Below are positions 29,964 to 38,718 of a stretch of DNA of 41,731 nt, piece after piece. The notes below the pieces were generated by a model that saw only the letters and a list, made by a program, of their open reading frames with translations, was not told the DNA's origin and ran no database searches. Position 1 is the stretch's first letter. Each line of letters opens with the position of its first letter. Source of the DNA: Planctomycetales bacterium. GTDB taxonomy: Bacteria > Planctomycetota > SZUA-567. The stretch covers positions 1 through 41,731 of the forward strand of contig BNUQ01000014.1 in the NCBI GenBank assembly GCA_025997475.1, read 5' to 3'. The position numbers were made by a program, and so were the translations under genes.

Positions 29964-32696
29964 CTATTTTTGGCGCAATTCCTGAATCCGGCGCGCCGCC
30001 GCTTTGTGGTATTGGTTGTCGGGCGGGTAGTTCTGCACGACTTTTTCCCAATACTCCAACGCCTGTTGCGGGCGGTTCAGTTTTTCGTGAATCGACGCCA
30101 AATAGTAATACGCTTCTTTCGGCACGACTTTGTCGTTGTTCGCCGTTTCCGTCGCCATTTCTAAAAACGTTTCCGCGTGTTCGTAGTCGCGCAAGCGGTA
30201 GTTGCAAATGCCGATTTGCAAAATCTCGCGGTAATTCGGCTCGCCGATTTCGCGGGCTTTTTGGTAGTAGGTAATCGCCTTTTTAATCGCCTCCGTTGAC
30301 TGCGCGTCGTCCGTCAAAATGCGCGTGCCGCGGAAATACTCGATTTGCCCCAAGCGGAAATAAGCGCTCTTTTCCTGCTCTTTTTTCGGCGACAGCGCCA
30401 ATTGTTGATACTCGGTTTCCGCGTCGTTGAGCAACTTGATGATTTGCGCGCTCACCGTTTGCTGGTCGCCCGCCGGCACACTGCCCGACCGCAACGCCGA
30501 CTGCAAGCGGTTGGCTTCCGCGTATTGCACGTAACTCAAGACCTCCAAATAGTTCAAATCGCCCGGCGCGTTGCGCGTGGCGCGCGTCGCCAAATCAATC
30601 GCCTCGGCGAAACGTCCCTGACTGGTGCGCACTTGCGCCAACACCGCGTCCGCCGCCGCGTTTTGCTCCTGCGCCGACAACACTTCGTTCGCCAACGTTT
30701 CGGCTTCGTTGAAATCATTGCGCTCAATCGCCGCCTGCGCCTGTTTAACCAACGTCGCCACCTGTTCGGGGCTGACCGTCTTTTTCGGCTCCAACGCCGG
30801 CGGCGCCGCCGGAATTGCCGCCACCGGCTGGGTCGCGGGCGTTGACGGGAGCGGCGGCGCCGCGTCGTTCAACGCCGGAATGTTCATATCCAACATCGTC
30901 GCATTGCTATCCAGCGACGGAACCTGCCGGTCAAGCGCCGGAATACTGTTGTCGAGAATCGCAAACGGGTCTTTCTCGTCTTGCGGCGTAATTTGTTCGA
31001 CCGTCGTCGAGGGGGCGACATTCGCCGCCGGAGCGGACGGCGCGGCGGGAACGCTCGCGATTGGCGCGGTCCCCGACTGCGTCGGTCCCGACTGCGTCGC
31101 TTCCGGTTGCGCCGGCGCGTTGCCCACGCCGACCGACGCCGGCATCGGGATGTCCGTATCGCCAAAATAATTCGTCGCGGCGTCAACCGTCGATGGCGCG
31201 TTATTCGCCGGCATCGGCACGATTAAACCGTCGTCATTACTCGTCGGCGCGGAAGACGCCGGTTGACGCGACGAGGGCGAGCGCATCAGTCCGGCGACTT
31301 CGTCGGGGCTGAACATTCGGTCGTTCTGCGGCGCCAAAATTTCGGCGCTCGCCACCGGCGGAATCGCGCCGTCGGTCAGCGGCAACGACCCGCCGCCGAG
31401 CGGGGTTACGTTGGAGATATTCGTCGTCGGACGGTTCGCCGAAATTTGGAAAAATTGGCTGGTCGCCTGTCCGCGGTTGCCGAAACGATTGGTAACGCTG
31501 ACCCGCGCCAAAACGTTGCGCGCGTCCATTTGCGGCGTCCACGGATACGAGCCGCTGTTCGGCTGATTGGCGGCAATCAAATACCACGTCTGCCCGCTGT
31601 CGAGCGAGTATTCGAGCGTCGCGCCGCGGTCTTGCGGATACGGTTCGACCGTGTTCCACGTCAACATCGTCGGCGTGTTCGCGTCAATCATATTGTTGGC
31701 GATATTGAACGGCGCCAAAATTTCGACTTGCGGCGGTCGCTGATTGAGGCGCACTTCGCGCATCGCCGGCGTGCCGGCAACCGGCGCGGGCAGACGATTG
31801 CCGGCGCGGTCAACGGCGGCGAGATACAAGCCGACCGTTTCGGCGGCGAGCGGCGTCGCAAAATGCGCGGGCGAGCCGCGCACCGGTCCGTAAAGCGTCC
31901 ACGAGTTGCCGTAGTCGGTGCTGTAATAAAGGTCCATACTCGCCACGCCGCTTTCGTCTTCGGCGGTGAACTCAATATCGAAGTCCGGCTGACCGACGAC
32001 CTCCGGTCCTAAAATCGTTACCGCCGGCGGCGTGCGGTCGAAATGCAATTTAACGCGCGTCCGCGTCGAGTATTGATTGCCGGCGAGGTCTTTCGCGGTC
32101 AGCCGCAATTGCGCTTCGTCGGCGGCGATTGCCGGCGGCGTCCAGTTGTAAGTCCCGACGGCGGGCAAATCGTAGCGCACCGGCAACCACAGCAAGCCGT
32201 CGGTCGAGTAGTCGATATTGACCGGCGCCGCGCCGAGATGTAAATCCTGCGCTTCCCATTGCAAGGTAATTCCCTCCACGCCGGCGGCGACCTCGCCGCT
32301 CGCGGGATTGGGCGAAAACCAGCGCGCGGTCGGCGGCGTGCGGTCAACGATGACGTATTTTTCGGGGCGCATACCGGGGCGCGGCGCGACCGGCGGACGA
32401 TTGCGCGTCGTGATGACGGTGATAAAACCGTAAGCGCCCTCGCTCGGCACGGTAACGAGCATCGGGCTTTGGCGGTCGGGGTCTTCGCCGATAAGCGACC
32501 ACGTTTGCCCGCCGTCTTTGGTGGCGTAAAAATAGACGCCGGTCGGCGCTTCGCCGCCGATGACGCGCACGGCGTATTGAATACTAAACCGCGTCCACGG
32601 AATTACCGGCGTGTCCGGCGGCGGCGTGAAATCCGCCGCGCCCGCGCTGAACAACGCCAAAACCGCCATTAAACCGCCAAGGATTAAGACACGCAT
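29964..32696 (-). CDS. exported protein with Ig-like domains and C-terminal TPRs
   Basis: Encodes 910 residues. A signal peptide (MRVLILGGLMAVLALFSAGA) is followed by four or so beta-sandwich units, each with YSTD/YATKDGG-x-TW and DRTPP linkers (VYFYATKDGGQTWSL, IDYSTDGLLWLPV, LYYSTDYGNSWTLYG, LEYSLDSGQTWYLI). Next come ~180 residues of low complexity rich in Ala, Pro, Ser and Asn (to ~640), then a TPR array (~655-905: AQAAIERNDFNEAETLANEV, RFAEAIDLATRATRNAPGD, YRLRDYEHAETFLEMATE, NRPQQALEYWEKVVQNYPPD). It probably acts in the periplasm as a scaffold. GAGGG precedes the ATG. The 'RTPP' beta-sandwiches resemble Big/bacterial Ig or sialidase-like folds. Confidence 0.8.
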   Translation of the reverse strand: MRVLILGGLMAVLALFSAGAADFTPPPDTPVIPWTRFSIQYAVRVIGGEAPTGVYFYATKDGGQTWSLIGEDPDRQSPMLVTVPSEGAYGFITVITTRNRPPVAPRPGMRPEKYVIVDRTPPTARWFSPNPASGEVAAGVEGITLQWEAQDLHLGAAPVNIDYSTDGLLWLPVRYDLPAVGTYNWTPPAIAADEAQLRLTAKDLAGNQYSTRTRVKLHFDRTPPAVTILGPEVVGQPDFDIEFTAEDESGVASMDLYYSTDYGNSWTLYGPVRGSPAHFATPLAAETVGLYLAAVDRAGNRLPAPVAGTPAMREVRLNQRPPQVEILAPFNIANNMIDANTPTMLTWNTVEPYPQDRGATLEYSLDSGQTWYLIAANQPNSGSYPWTPQMDARNVLARVSVTNRFGNRGQATSQFFQISANRPTTNISNVTPLGGGSLPLTDGAIPPVASAEILAPQNDRMFSPDEVAGLMRSPSSRQPASSAPTSNDDGLIVPMPANNAPSTVDAATNYFGDTDIPMPASVGVGNAPAQPEATQSGPTQSGTAPIASVPAAPSAPAANVAPSTTVEQITPQDEKDPFAILDNSIPALDRQVPSLDSNATMLDMNIPALNDAAPPLPSTPATQPVAAIPAAPPALEPKKTVSPEQVATLVKQAQAAIERNDFNEAETLANEVLSAQEQNAAADAVLAQVRTSQGRFAEAIDLATRATRNAPGDLNYLEVLSYVQYAEANRLQSALRSGSVPAGDQQTVSAQIIKLLNDAETEYQQLALSPKKEQEKSAYFRLGQIEYFRGTRILTDDAQSTEAIKKAITYYQKAREIGEPNYREILQIGICNYRLRDYEHAETFLEMATETANNDKVVPKEAYYYLASIHEKLNRPQQALEYWEKVVQNYPPDNQYHKAAARRIQELRQK

Positions 32697-32710
32697 AATT
32701 CCCTCGTTAA

Positions 32711-32790
32711 AAAAGTTGAAAGTTGAACGTTGAAAATTGAAAATTAAAAGCGGTCGGTTCGACTTTTAACTTTCAATTTTCAATTTTTCA
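32711..32790. repeat. short heptad-arm inverted repeat element
   Basis: AGTTGAA/CGTTGAA/AATTGAA heptads at the left and an inverted CTTTCAATTTTCAATTTTTC at the right, around a 15-base centre without the GCGAAGCG core. Confidence 0.82.
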
Positions 32791-33579
32791 CAGCAACGCG
32801 TTTTTTATCTGCGAAAACACCATCGTAACCAACAGGTTAAGCAACAGGATGGCGATGCACGTTTGCACGTTGGACGCGGTCGTTGACTTGCCGACGCCTT
32901 CCGCGCCGCCGCGCGTGGTAATGCCTTTTTGGCAACAAATCACCGCCATCGCGCAACCGAAAATCGCCGCTTTGGTCAAGCCCTCGGCGAAGTCCAGCGG
33001 ATGCAAAAACGCCTTCGACTGCACCCACATATAATGACCGTTAATCCCCAAACCGTAAATGCACAACCCGAAGCCCGCCACCGTGCCGCATAAAATCGCG
33101 AACGAGGTCAACAGCGGACACAACACCGTCGAAGCCAGCACGCGCGGAAAAACCAAGTAATTCAGCGGATTGACGCCCATCGTGCGGAGCGCGTCGATTT
33201 GCTCGGTAACCGCCATCGTGCCGAGTTCCGCCGTCATCGCCGAACCGACGCGACCGGCAAGCATCACGCCGGACAACACCGGACCGAGTTGCAACACCAG
33301 CGACGCGGTAACGAGCGGACCGACCCAACTGGTAACGCCGAGCCGCAACAGTTGGTTATACGACTGAAACGAAATGACCATCCCGACAAACGCGCCGGTG
33401 GTGATGATGACCGGCAAACTCTCGATGCCGACGAAATAACTTTGACGCACGATTTCCCGCCACGGCGGCGCGGCGCGGCGCAACGACGCGAACATCCCGA
33501 TAAACAACGTTACGAACGCGCCGGTGTCCGCGAGCAAATTCGTAAAATAACCGCCGATTTTTTCAAAAATTCCGAACAT
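32788..33579 (-). CDS. mlaE: MlaE-family ABC permease
   Basis: A 263-residue permease of the MlaE/YrbE (MCE-system) family, which moves phospholipids or other lipids across the diderm envelope. The family hallmark lies at 109-138: GRVGSAMTAELGTMAVTEQI then DALRTMGVNP. The N-terminal amphipathic helix (FGIFEKIGGYFTNLL), TTGAFVGMVISFQSYNQL and the C-terminal GAEGVGKSTTASNVQTCI also fit. The partner ATPase (MlaF) and MCE protein (MlaD) are not adjacent in this window. The upstream gap holds a palindromic element. Confidence 0.92.
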   Translation of the reverse strand: MFGIFEKIGGYFTNLLADTGAFVTLFIGMFASLRRAAPPWREIVRQSYFVGIESLPVIITTGAFVGMVISFQSYNQLLRLGVTSWVGPLVTASLVLQLGPVLSGVMLAGRVGSAMTAELGTMAVTEQIDALRTMGVNPLNYLVFPRVLASTVLCPLLTSFAILCGTVAGFGLCIYGLGINGHYMWVQSKAFLHPLDFAEGLTKAAIFGCAMAVICCQKGITTRGGAEGVGKSTTASNVQTCIAILLLNLLVTMVFSQIKNALL

Positions 33580-33668
33580 ACGGGCTCATAAAAATTCTTA
33601 AAAACTGAGTTGTTTAATCGACCGCGGTTTTTCTCGCACGGCGGCACGGAGAAATATCAAGGGGAAAC

Positions 33669-33816
33669 GCTCTGTTCAATTGCCTCGCGCTTTAGCGCGG
33701 GGTTAGCGATAGAAAACGACCGGCTTTTAGCCGAAGGGTCTTTTTCTTTGGGGACCAAAGCCCTTCTTTTTTAACCGCCCGCCGCGCCTTAAAAGGCGTG
33801 GCGTATCGGATAGAGC
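33669..33816. repeat. ~145-bp palindromic element, copy 1
   Basis: Terminal GCTCTGTTCAATTGCC and GGCGTATCGGATAGAGC, inner CGCGCTTTAGCGCG, GGCTTTTAGCC and CGCCTTAAAAGGCG. Homologous to 41163-41304, with homology continuing ~50 bases to the left (CACGGCGGCACGGAGAAATA). Confidence 0.82.
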
Positions 33817-33852
33817 AACCACTGCCCACGGCTCGCCGTCCGCCGTTCACTT

Positions 33853-35046
33853 TCAAGCCGAATGCCCCGCCGGCGTTTCGTCCGCTTGCAACCGGCGCAT
33901 TTCCGTTTCGAGTTCGTCGGCGGTCGCGGCGATGACGGCGAGGATTTTCGGGTCGAAGTGTTCCGGCATCGTGCGCCCGTCGCCTTTCAACAAAATGTCC
34001 ATCGTTTCCTGATGCGAAAACGATTTTTTATACGGGCGGACGCTGGTCAGGGCGTCGTAAATATCGGCGAGCGACACGATGCGCGCCGACAGCGGAATTT
34101 GTTCGCCCGCGAGTTTGTAAGGATAACCCGTGCCGTTCCAGCGCTCGTGATGCCCGACGGCGATTTCCGTCGCCACGCGCAAAAACGAGTTGCGGTAATT
34201 CAGCCACTCTTCGCTCTTGCGAAGCGCTTCGACCGAGCGGCTGTTTTCGGCGGCTTCTTTGAGTTTGCTGATTTCGTTCATCAGCGACACGTCGCCGGAA
34301 TTGAGGAACGCCCGCGTTTTCAGCAACGTTTCCTCGCCGTAAACGGTGTGCTTTTCCATTTCCTTAAATTCTTCCGGCGTCAGCCGCCCCGGCTTCAATA
34401 AAATGCTGTCGTCCACGCCGACTTTGCCGATGTCGTGCACCGGCGAGAGGTCGCTAATCAGCGCGTATTCGACTTCGCTGACTTCGGGATAAATTTGCAG
34501 TTTGAGCATTTTTTCACAAATGATTTCGCAATACGAGCGGACGCGGTTGATGTGGGCGCCGGTGTGCGGGTCCCGGCATTCCGCCAGCAACGCCATTCCG
34601 ACGACGACGGCGTTCAGCGTTTCGCGGACGGCTTTGGTGCGTTCGTCAACCATGCTTTCCAATTGGTCGCGGTAACGCGCGATTTCAAGTTGGTTACGAA
34701 TGCGGGTGAGGACGATTTCCGGCGACTCGCCTTTTTGGATGTAGTCGGCGGCGCCGAGTTTAAAGCCGCGCGTTTGGGCGTCGTCGTTTTCTTCGCCGGT
34801 AACGAAGATGACGGGCAACGTTTCGCCGCGCTTGCGGAGTTCGGTCAACACCTCGAAGCCGTCCATGCCGGGCATATGTAAATCGAGCAACATTAAGTCC
34901 GGCTCGTGCGCCGTTACTTTCGCCAGCGCGTCTCTGCCGTCGAGCGCGGTAATGACGGCGTAGGTCTGTTCGAGCTGCGCTTCCAACGTCATCACGTTGA
35001 TTTCGTCGTCGTCAACGACCAACACCTTTTCCTGGTTATCACTCAC
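33853..35046 (-). CDS. response regulator with HD-GYP phosphodiesterase domain
   Basis: Encodes 397 residues. The receiver domain (1-~125) has D12-D14, phosphoacceptor D55 (LMLLDLHMPGMDG) and K105, although the usual Lys-Pro reads K105-G106. A short coiled segment (~122-145) leads to an HD-GYP domain: HTGAHINRVR, PVHDIGKVGV (H204-D205), H233 in KHTVYGEE, a ~45-residue helical insert, GHHERWNGTGYP (H299, H300, GYP 307-309) and ADIYDALTSVRPYK. HD-GYP enzymes hydrolyse the second messenger c-di-GMP to GMP or pGpG. A PilZ-type gene lies just upstream on the same strand. GAGGG lies ten bases before the ATG. Confidence 0.93.
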   Translation of the reverse strand: MSDNQEKVLVVDDDEINVMTLEAQLEQTYAVITALDGRDALAKVTAHEPDLMLLDLHMPGMDGFEVLTELRKRGETLPVIFVTGEENDDAQTRGFKLGAADYIQKGESPEIVLTRIRNQLEIARYRDQLESMVDERTKAVRETLNAVVVGMALLAECRDPHTGAHINRVRSYCEIICEKMLKLQIYPEVSEVEYALISDLSPVHDIGKVGVDDSILLKPGRLTPEEFKEMEKHTVYGEETLLKTRAFLNSGDVSLMNEISKLKEAAENSRSVEALRKSEEWLNYRNSFLRVATEIAVGHHERWNGTGYPYKLAGEQIPLSARIVSLADIYDALTSVRPYKKSFSHQETMDILLKGDGRTMPEHFDPKILAVIAATADELETEMRRLQADETPAGHSA

Positions 35047-35061
35047 GGGAAAGCCCTCGGT

Positions 35062-35172
35062 TTTAGAGTTTAGAGTTCAATGATTAGCGTTGAAAGTTGA
35101 AAGTTAAGAAAACCGCACCGGTTAATCGACGATGGCTCTTTTCTCAACTTTTAACTTTTAACTTTTAACTTT
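35062..35172. repeat. heptad-arm inverted repeat element (second core class)
   Basis: Left arm AGTTTAG/CGTTGAA/AGTTGAA, core AAAACCGCACCGG then TTAATCGACGATGG, and an inverted right arm of TTTTAACT units. The right arm encodes the last codon and stop of the PilZ gene. Confidence 0.87.
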
Positions 35173-35584
35173 GATTCGCCTCGTCGTCGTCGTCGTTTCC
35201 GCCGTGCGACAATTCGCAACGGTCGATTAACAGGCGGAGCGCCGTGCGCGAGGTCTGCGGCAACTCCACGAATTGCGCGCCGATAGAGACCATTCCGTCT
35301 TCGGCGCGGGGACCGAAAGGGCGGCTCCATCGCACCTGCACGGTGGCTTTGGCGTCTTTCAGACCGTCGAGTTCGAGCGCCTTCGGCACGCGAATACCGA
35401 TATGATAAATCGAGCCGAGCGGCAACGGCGCGGCGCCGTCGTCGCGCATCACCAGCAACCCCTCTTCGTGCATATCAATCAACCGCCCGAACGGCAGACC
35501 GGTGTCCGTGTCGGTAACTTCGGGATAGAAATACAACTCCCGCCGCGCCAAATGGCGGTGGTTGCGGTTATGCGTCGATTCCAT
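35165..35584 (-). CDS. PilZ-domain protein
   Basis: A 139-residue single PilZ domain, the c-di-GMP receptor fold. HLARRELYFYPEV supplies the N-terminal Arg motif. The second motif, normally D/N-x-S-x-x-G, reads D-M-H-E-E-G (RLIDMHEEGLLVM), so the Ser is replaced by His and nucleotide binding may be altered. YHIGIRVP, ATVQVRWSRP and MVSIGAQFVEL are the expected beta-barrel strands. GGAG lies five bases before the ATG at 35582-35584; the open frame upstream runs through repeat DNA. The neighbouring HD-GYP gene makes a c-di-GMP link likely. Confidence 0.82.
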   Translation of the reverse strand: MESTHNRNHRHLARRELYFYPEVTDTDTGLPFGRLIDMHEEGLLVMRDDGAAPLPLGSIYHIGIRVPKALELDGLKDAKATVQVRWSRPFGPRAEDGMVSIGAQFVELPQTSRTALRLLIDRCELSHGGNDDDDEANQS

Positions 35585-35673
35585 CGGACTCCTTTCGGTT
35601 TTGCGTCGCGATAAAGCGATAAACATCGCCGGATTGTAAAGCGCCGTTTCGCCAAAACAAGGCATAGTGCGGT

Positions 35674-35818
35674 TAGAGTTGAGAGTGCAAATGTTGAAAG
35701 TTGAAAGTTGAAAGTTTAGAAGTTCAGCGTTGAAAGTTAGAAATTGAGAAAAGAGCCATCGTCTATCGACCGGTGCGGTTTTCTTAACTTTCAACTTTTA
35801 ACTTTCAACGCTGAACTT
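35674..35818. repeat. heptad-arm inverted repeat element (second core class)
   Basis: Left arm with several AGTTGAA heptads, GAGAAAAGAGCCATCGTC, CGACCGGTGCGGTTTTC (inverted relative to the element at 35062), and a right arm CAACTTTTAACTTTCAACG. It sits between the divergent PilZ and glgP genes. Confidence 0.85.
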
Positions 35819-35883
35819 GTGTTGCATTGAATTTGGCGGTTCCTACAATCCCGCGCCGACTTTTCCCGCCGAAAGGAAACCCG

Positions 35884-38376
35884 ATGAAAAACCAAGTAAC
35901 CAATCGCGAAGGCAACGACACCATCGCCCGCGACTACGCCGAGCAACTTAAATTCACGCTCTGCGACGACCGCTACACCGTCCGCCCGCACGACAAATAT
36001 GTGGCGCTTTCCCTCGCCGTCCGCGACCGGTTGGTTAATCGCTGGCTCGCCACGCAACGCTCACACTACGACCAAAACGTCAAGCGCGTCTATTATCTTT
36101 CGTTAGAATTTCTCATCGGGCGCTCGCTCGGCAACAATATCATCAATCTCCAACTCGAAGACGAACTGAACAAAGGTCTCGCCGAACTCGGTATGACGTG
36201 GGAGGATGTCCGCGAAGAAGAACTCGACGCCGGACTCGGCAACGGCGGTCTCGGTCGTCTCGCCGCCTGTTTTATGGATTCGCTCGCCACGCTCGACTTA
36301 CCGGCGTTCGGCTACGGCTTGCGCTACGACTACGGCATTTTCCGCCAGACGTTCAAAAACGGTTATCAAGTCGAACAACCGGACGAATGGCTACGTTTCG
36401 GCTGTCCGTGGGAAATCGTCCACGCCGATATTTCCGTCCGCGTCAATTTCGGCGGGCGGGTGGCGGAAATCGACGGCAAGAAAAAATGGATTGAAACCAA
36501 TCAGATTCTCGGCATTCCGCACGATATGCCGGTCGTCGGCTACGGCGGCAAAACCGTCAACACCTTGCGCCTGTGGAGCGCCAAGGCGACCGACGATTTC
36601 AACTTTGAGGAATTTAATTCCGGCGACTACGTGTCCGCCGTCGGCAACAAAGTCGGCGCGGAAAATCTGACGAAAGTGTTGTATCCCAACGACTGTTTTT
36701 ATCTCGGCAAAGAACTGCGCCTGAAACAGCAGTATTTCTTCGTTTGTTGCGCCCTGCACGACATTATGCGGCGGTTCAAAAAATCGAAATTGCCGTTCAA
36801 GGATTTGCCGAATTTCGCGGCGGTGCAACTGAACGACACGCACCCGTCCATCGCGGTCGCCGAATTGATGCGGATGTTGATTGACGAAGAGGGGCTGAAC
36901 TGGGACGAGGCGTGGGCGATTACCGTCCCGACGCTCGGCTACACCAACCATACGCTAATGCCGGAGGCGTTGGAAAAATGGCCCGTGCCGATGTTCGAGA
37001 AATTGTTGCCGCGCCATCTCGAAATCATCTATGAAATCAACGCCAAATTTTTGCAGGTCGTCAATCAACGCTATCCGGGCGACACCGGCAAAATTCAGCG
37101 GTTGTCGCTCATCGAAGAAGGCGACACCAAACAGATTCGAATGGCGAACCTCGCGATTGTCGGCTCCCACTCGGTCAACGGCGTCGCGGCGCTCCACACG
37201 CAACTGCTGAAAGAGCGGGTGGTGCCGGACTTCGCCGCAATGTTCCCGGAGCGCTTTAACAATAAAACCAACGGCGTTACCCAACGGCGGTTTTTGCTGA
37301 AAGCCAATCCGGCGTTGGCGAAACTCATCACCGGCAAAATCGGCGACAAATGGATTACCGATTTGAGCGAATTGAAAAAATTGACGAAATTCGCCGACGA
37401 CAAGGCGTTCCAGAAGCAATTTATGGAGGTCAAACAGCAGGCGAAAAAGGACTTCGCGCGCTGGGCGGAAGAGTTGTATGGCTTCAAGATTAACCCGAAC
37501 TCGATTTTCGATTCGCAAATCAAACGGTTGCACGAATACAAGCGGCAACTGTTGAACGCCCTCCACATCGTCGTGCTGTATAACCGTGTTCGCAAAGGCG
37601 AAGACATTGTGCCGCGCACGTTTTTATTCAGCGCCAAAGCGGCGCCGGGTTACTTTATCGCGAAACTGATTATCAAATTGATTAACAACATCGCGACGAT
37701 GGTGAACGGCGACGCGAAGGTGTCGTCGAAGTTGAACGTCTTTTTCGTGCCGAATTACCGCGTGTCCTCGGCGGAAAGAATTGTGCCGGCGTCGGATGTC
37801 AGCGAGCAAATTTCGACCGCCGGCACGGAGGCGTCCGGCACGGGCAATATGAAATTTATGATGAACGGGGCGCTGACCATCGGCACGCTCGACGGCGCGA
37901 ACGTCGAAATGCTGGAAGAAGTCGGCAAGGAAAATTTCTTCCTGTTCGGGCTGACGGCGGAAGAGGTCAAAGAATTGCGCGAGCGCGGCTATCGTCCGCA
38001 GGAGTATTACGAAACCAACAACGAAATTCGCGAAGCGATTGACCTGATTTTCTCCGGTCATTTCAACATCAACGAGCCGGGCATTTTTGAGCCGATTCGC
38101 GAAACGCTGTTCGAAAAAGGCGATTTTTATCTGCACTTGGCGGACTTGGGCAGTTATATCGACGCGCAAAAGAAAATCGAAGAGACGTATAAGGACCCGG
38201 CGCGCTGGGCGAAAATGGCGATTATGAACGTGGCGTGTTCGGGCAAGTTCTCGTCCGACCGGACGATTGCCGAATACGCGAAAGACATCTGGAACGTCAA
38301 GCCGTGCAAAATCGACGCCGACTGGCTGTCGGAAGACCCGCTCGAAGAATTTAAGCCGCAAAAGAAACAGAGTTGA
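35884..38376 (+). CDS. glgP: glycogen/maltodextrin phosphorylase
   Basis: An 830-residue PLP enzyme of glycosyltransferase family 35 that releases glucose 1-phosphate from alpha-1,4-glucans. Blocks: VKRVYYLSLEFLIGRSLGNN, LGNGGLGRLAACFMDSLATL, GYGLRYDYGIFRQ, QLNDTHPSIAVAELMR, NKTNGVTQRRFL, DSQIKRLHEYKRQLLN and the PLP-lysine block EASGTGNMKFMMNGALTIGT. Length is normal. GAAAGGA lies eight bases before the ATG at 35884, so the open frame upstream from 35827 is not used. The last codon and TGA (QS-stop) fall in a heptad arm. No glgA, glgB or glgC gene is in the window. Confidence 0.96.
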   Translation: MKNQVTNREGNDTIARDYAEQLKFTLCDDRYTVRPHDKYVALSLAVRDRLVNRWLATQRSHYDQNVKRVYYLSLEFLIGRSLGNNIINLQLEDELNKGLAELGMTWEDVREEELDAGLGNGGLGRLAACFMDSLATLDLPAFGYGLRYDYGIFRQTFKNGYQVEQPDEWLRFGCPWEIVHADISVRVNFGGRVAEIDGKKKWIETNQILGIPHDMPVVGYGGKTVNTLRLWSAKATDDFNFEEFNSGDYVSAVGNKVGAENLTKVLYPNDCFYLGKELRLKQQYFFVCCALHDIMRRFKKSKLPFKDLPNFAAVQLNDTHPSIAVAELMRMLIDEEGLNWDEAWAITVPTLGYTNHTLMPEALEKWPVPMFEKLLPRHLEIIYEINAKFLQVVNQRYPGDTGKIQRLSLIEEGDTKQIRMANLAIVGSHSVNGVAALHTQLLKERVVPDFAAMFPERFNNKTNGVTQRRFLLKANPALAKLITGKIGDKWITDLSELKKLTKFADDKAFQKQFMEVKQQAKKDFARWAEELYGFKINPNSIFDSQIKRLHEYKRQLLNALHIVVLYNRVRKGEDIVPRTFLFSAKAAPGYFIAKLIIKLINNIATMVNGDAKVSSKLNVFFVPNYRVSSAERIVPASDVSEQISTAGTEASGTGNMKFMMNGALTIGTLDGANVEMLEEVGKENFFLFGLTAEEVKELRERGYRPQEYYETNNEIREAIDLIFSGHFNINEPGIFEPIRETLFEKGDFYLHLADLGSYIDAQKKIEETYKDPARWAKMAIMNVACSGKFSSDRTIAEYAKDIWNVKPCKIDADWLSEDPLEEFKPQKKQS

Positions 38377-38490
38377 GAAGAGCAAAGTTTAGCGTTGAAA
38401 GTTGAAAGTTTAGAGAATAGGAGCGTAGGGGCGAATTCGTCCCTACGCTTTCAAGTTAAAGTTGTTTGATTTCTCGCCGCTCAACTCTCA
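38373..38490. repeat. heptad-arm element with a hairpin core
   Basis: Left arm AGTTGAG, AGTTTAG, CGTTGAA, AGTTGAA; the centre is a hairpin GCGTAGGG/CCCTACGC (38423-38448) in place of the usual core; a short inverted right arm CGCTCAACTCTCAACG. The hairpin may act in termination of glgP, although the following T run is short. Confidence 0.75.
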
Positions 38491-38649
38491 ACGGCGTTGT
38501 TGCAACGTGGTTATACTTGGCGGCGGTTAGCCCCGCCCCGGGGTTGCGGTTATAGGTCTTGATAGCGATTTAAGCGGTGGCAATTGATTTTCGCTTCCGT
38601 TTGTTGCCGCGCGAAATCGCGGGAGCGCATCCGTTGCAACAACGCCGTT
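38490..38649. repeat. 160-bp element bounded by perfect 18-bp inverted repeats
   Basis: AACGGCGTTGTTGCAACG at 38490-38507 is the exact complement of CGTTGCAACAACGCCGTT at 38632-38649. Inside are further pairs such as CCCCGCCCCGGGG and CCGCGCGAAATCGCGG. No reading frame is credible. It could be a MITE-like element or a structured RNA between glgP and dapF. Confidence 0.7.
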
Positions 38650-38718
38650 TTTAACGGTTAATTCTTTTTGCCCACGATTCATTGTCCATCGCCAGTTACG
38701 CACTGCCCACTCAAAAAA

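Noticed and set aside
35674..35794. Extended N-terminus of the PilZ protein through repeat DNA
   Set aside because: The extra ~70 residues are encoded by heptads and their core; GGAG before the ATG at 35584 gives a standard PilZ start.
38490..38649. Possible tRNA or known riboswitch before dapF
   Set aside because: No T-loop/anticodon pattern and no lysine-riboswitch features recognised; the perfect terminal inverted repeats fit an element better.
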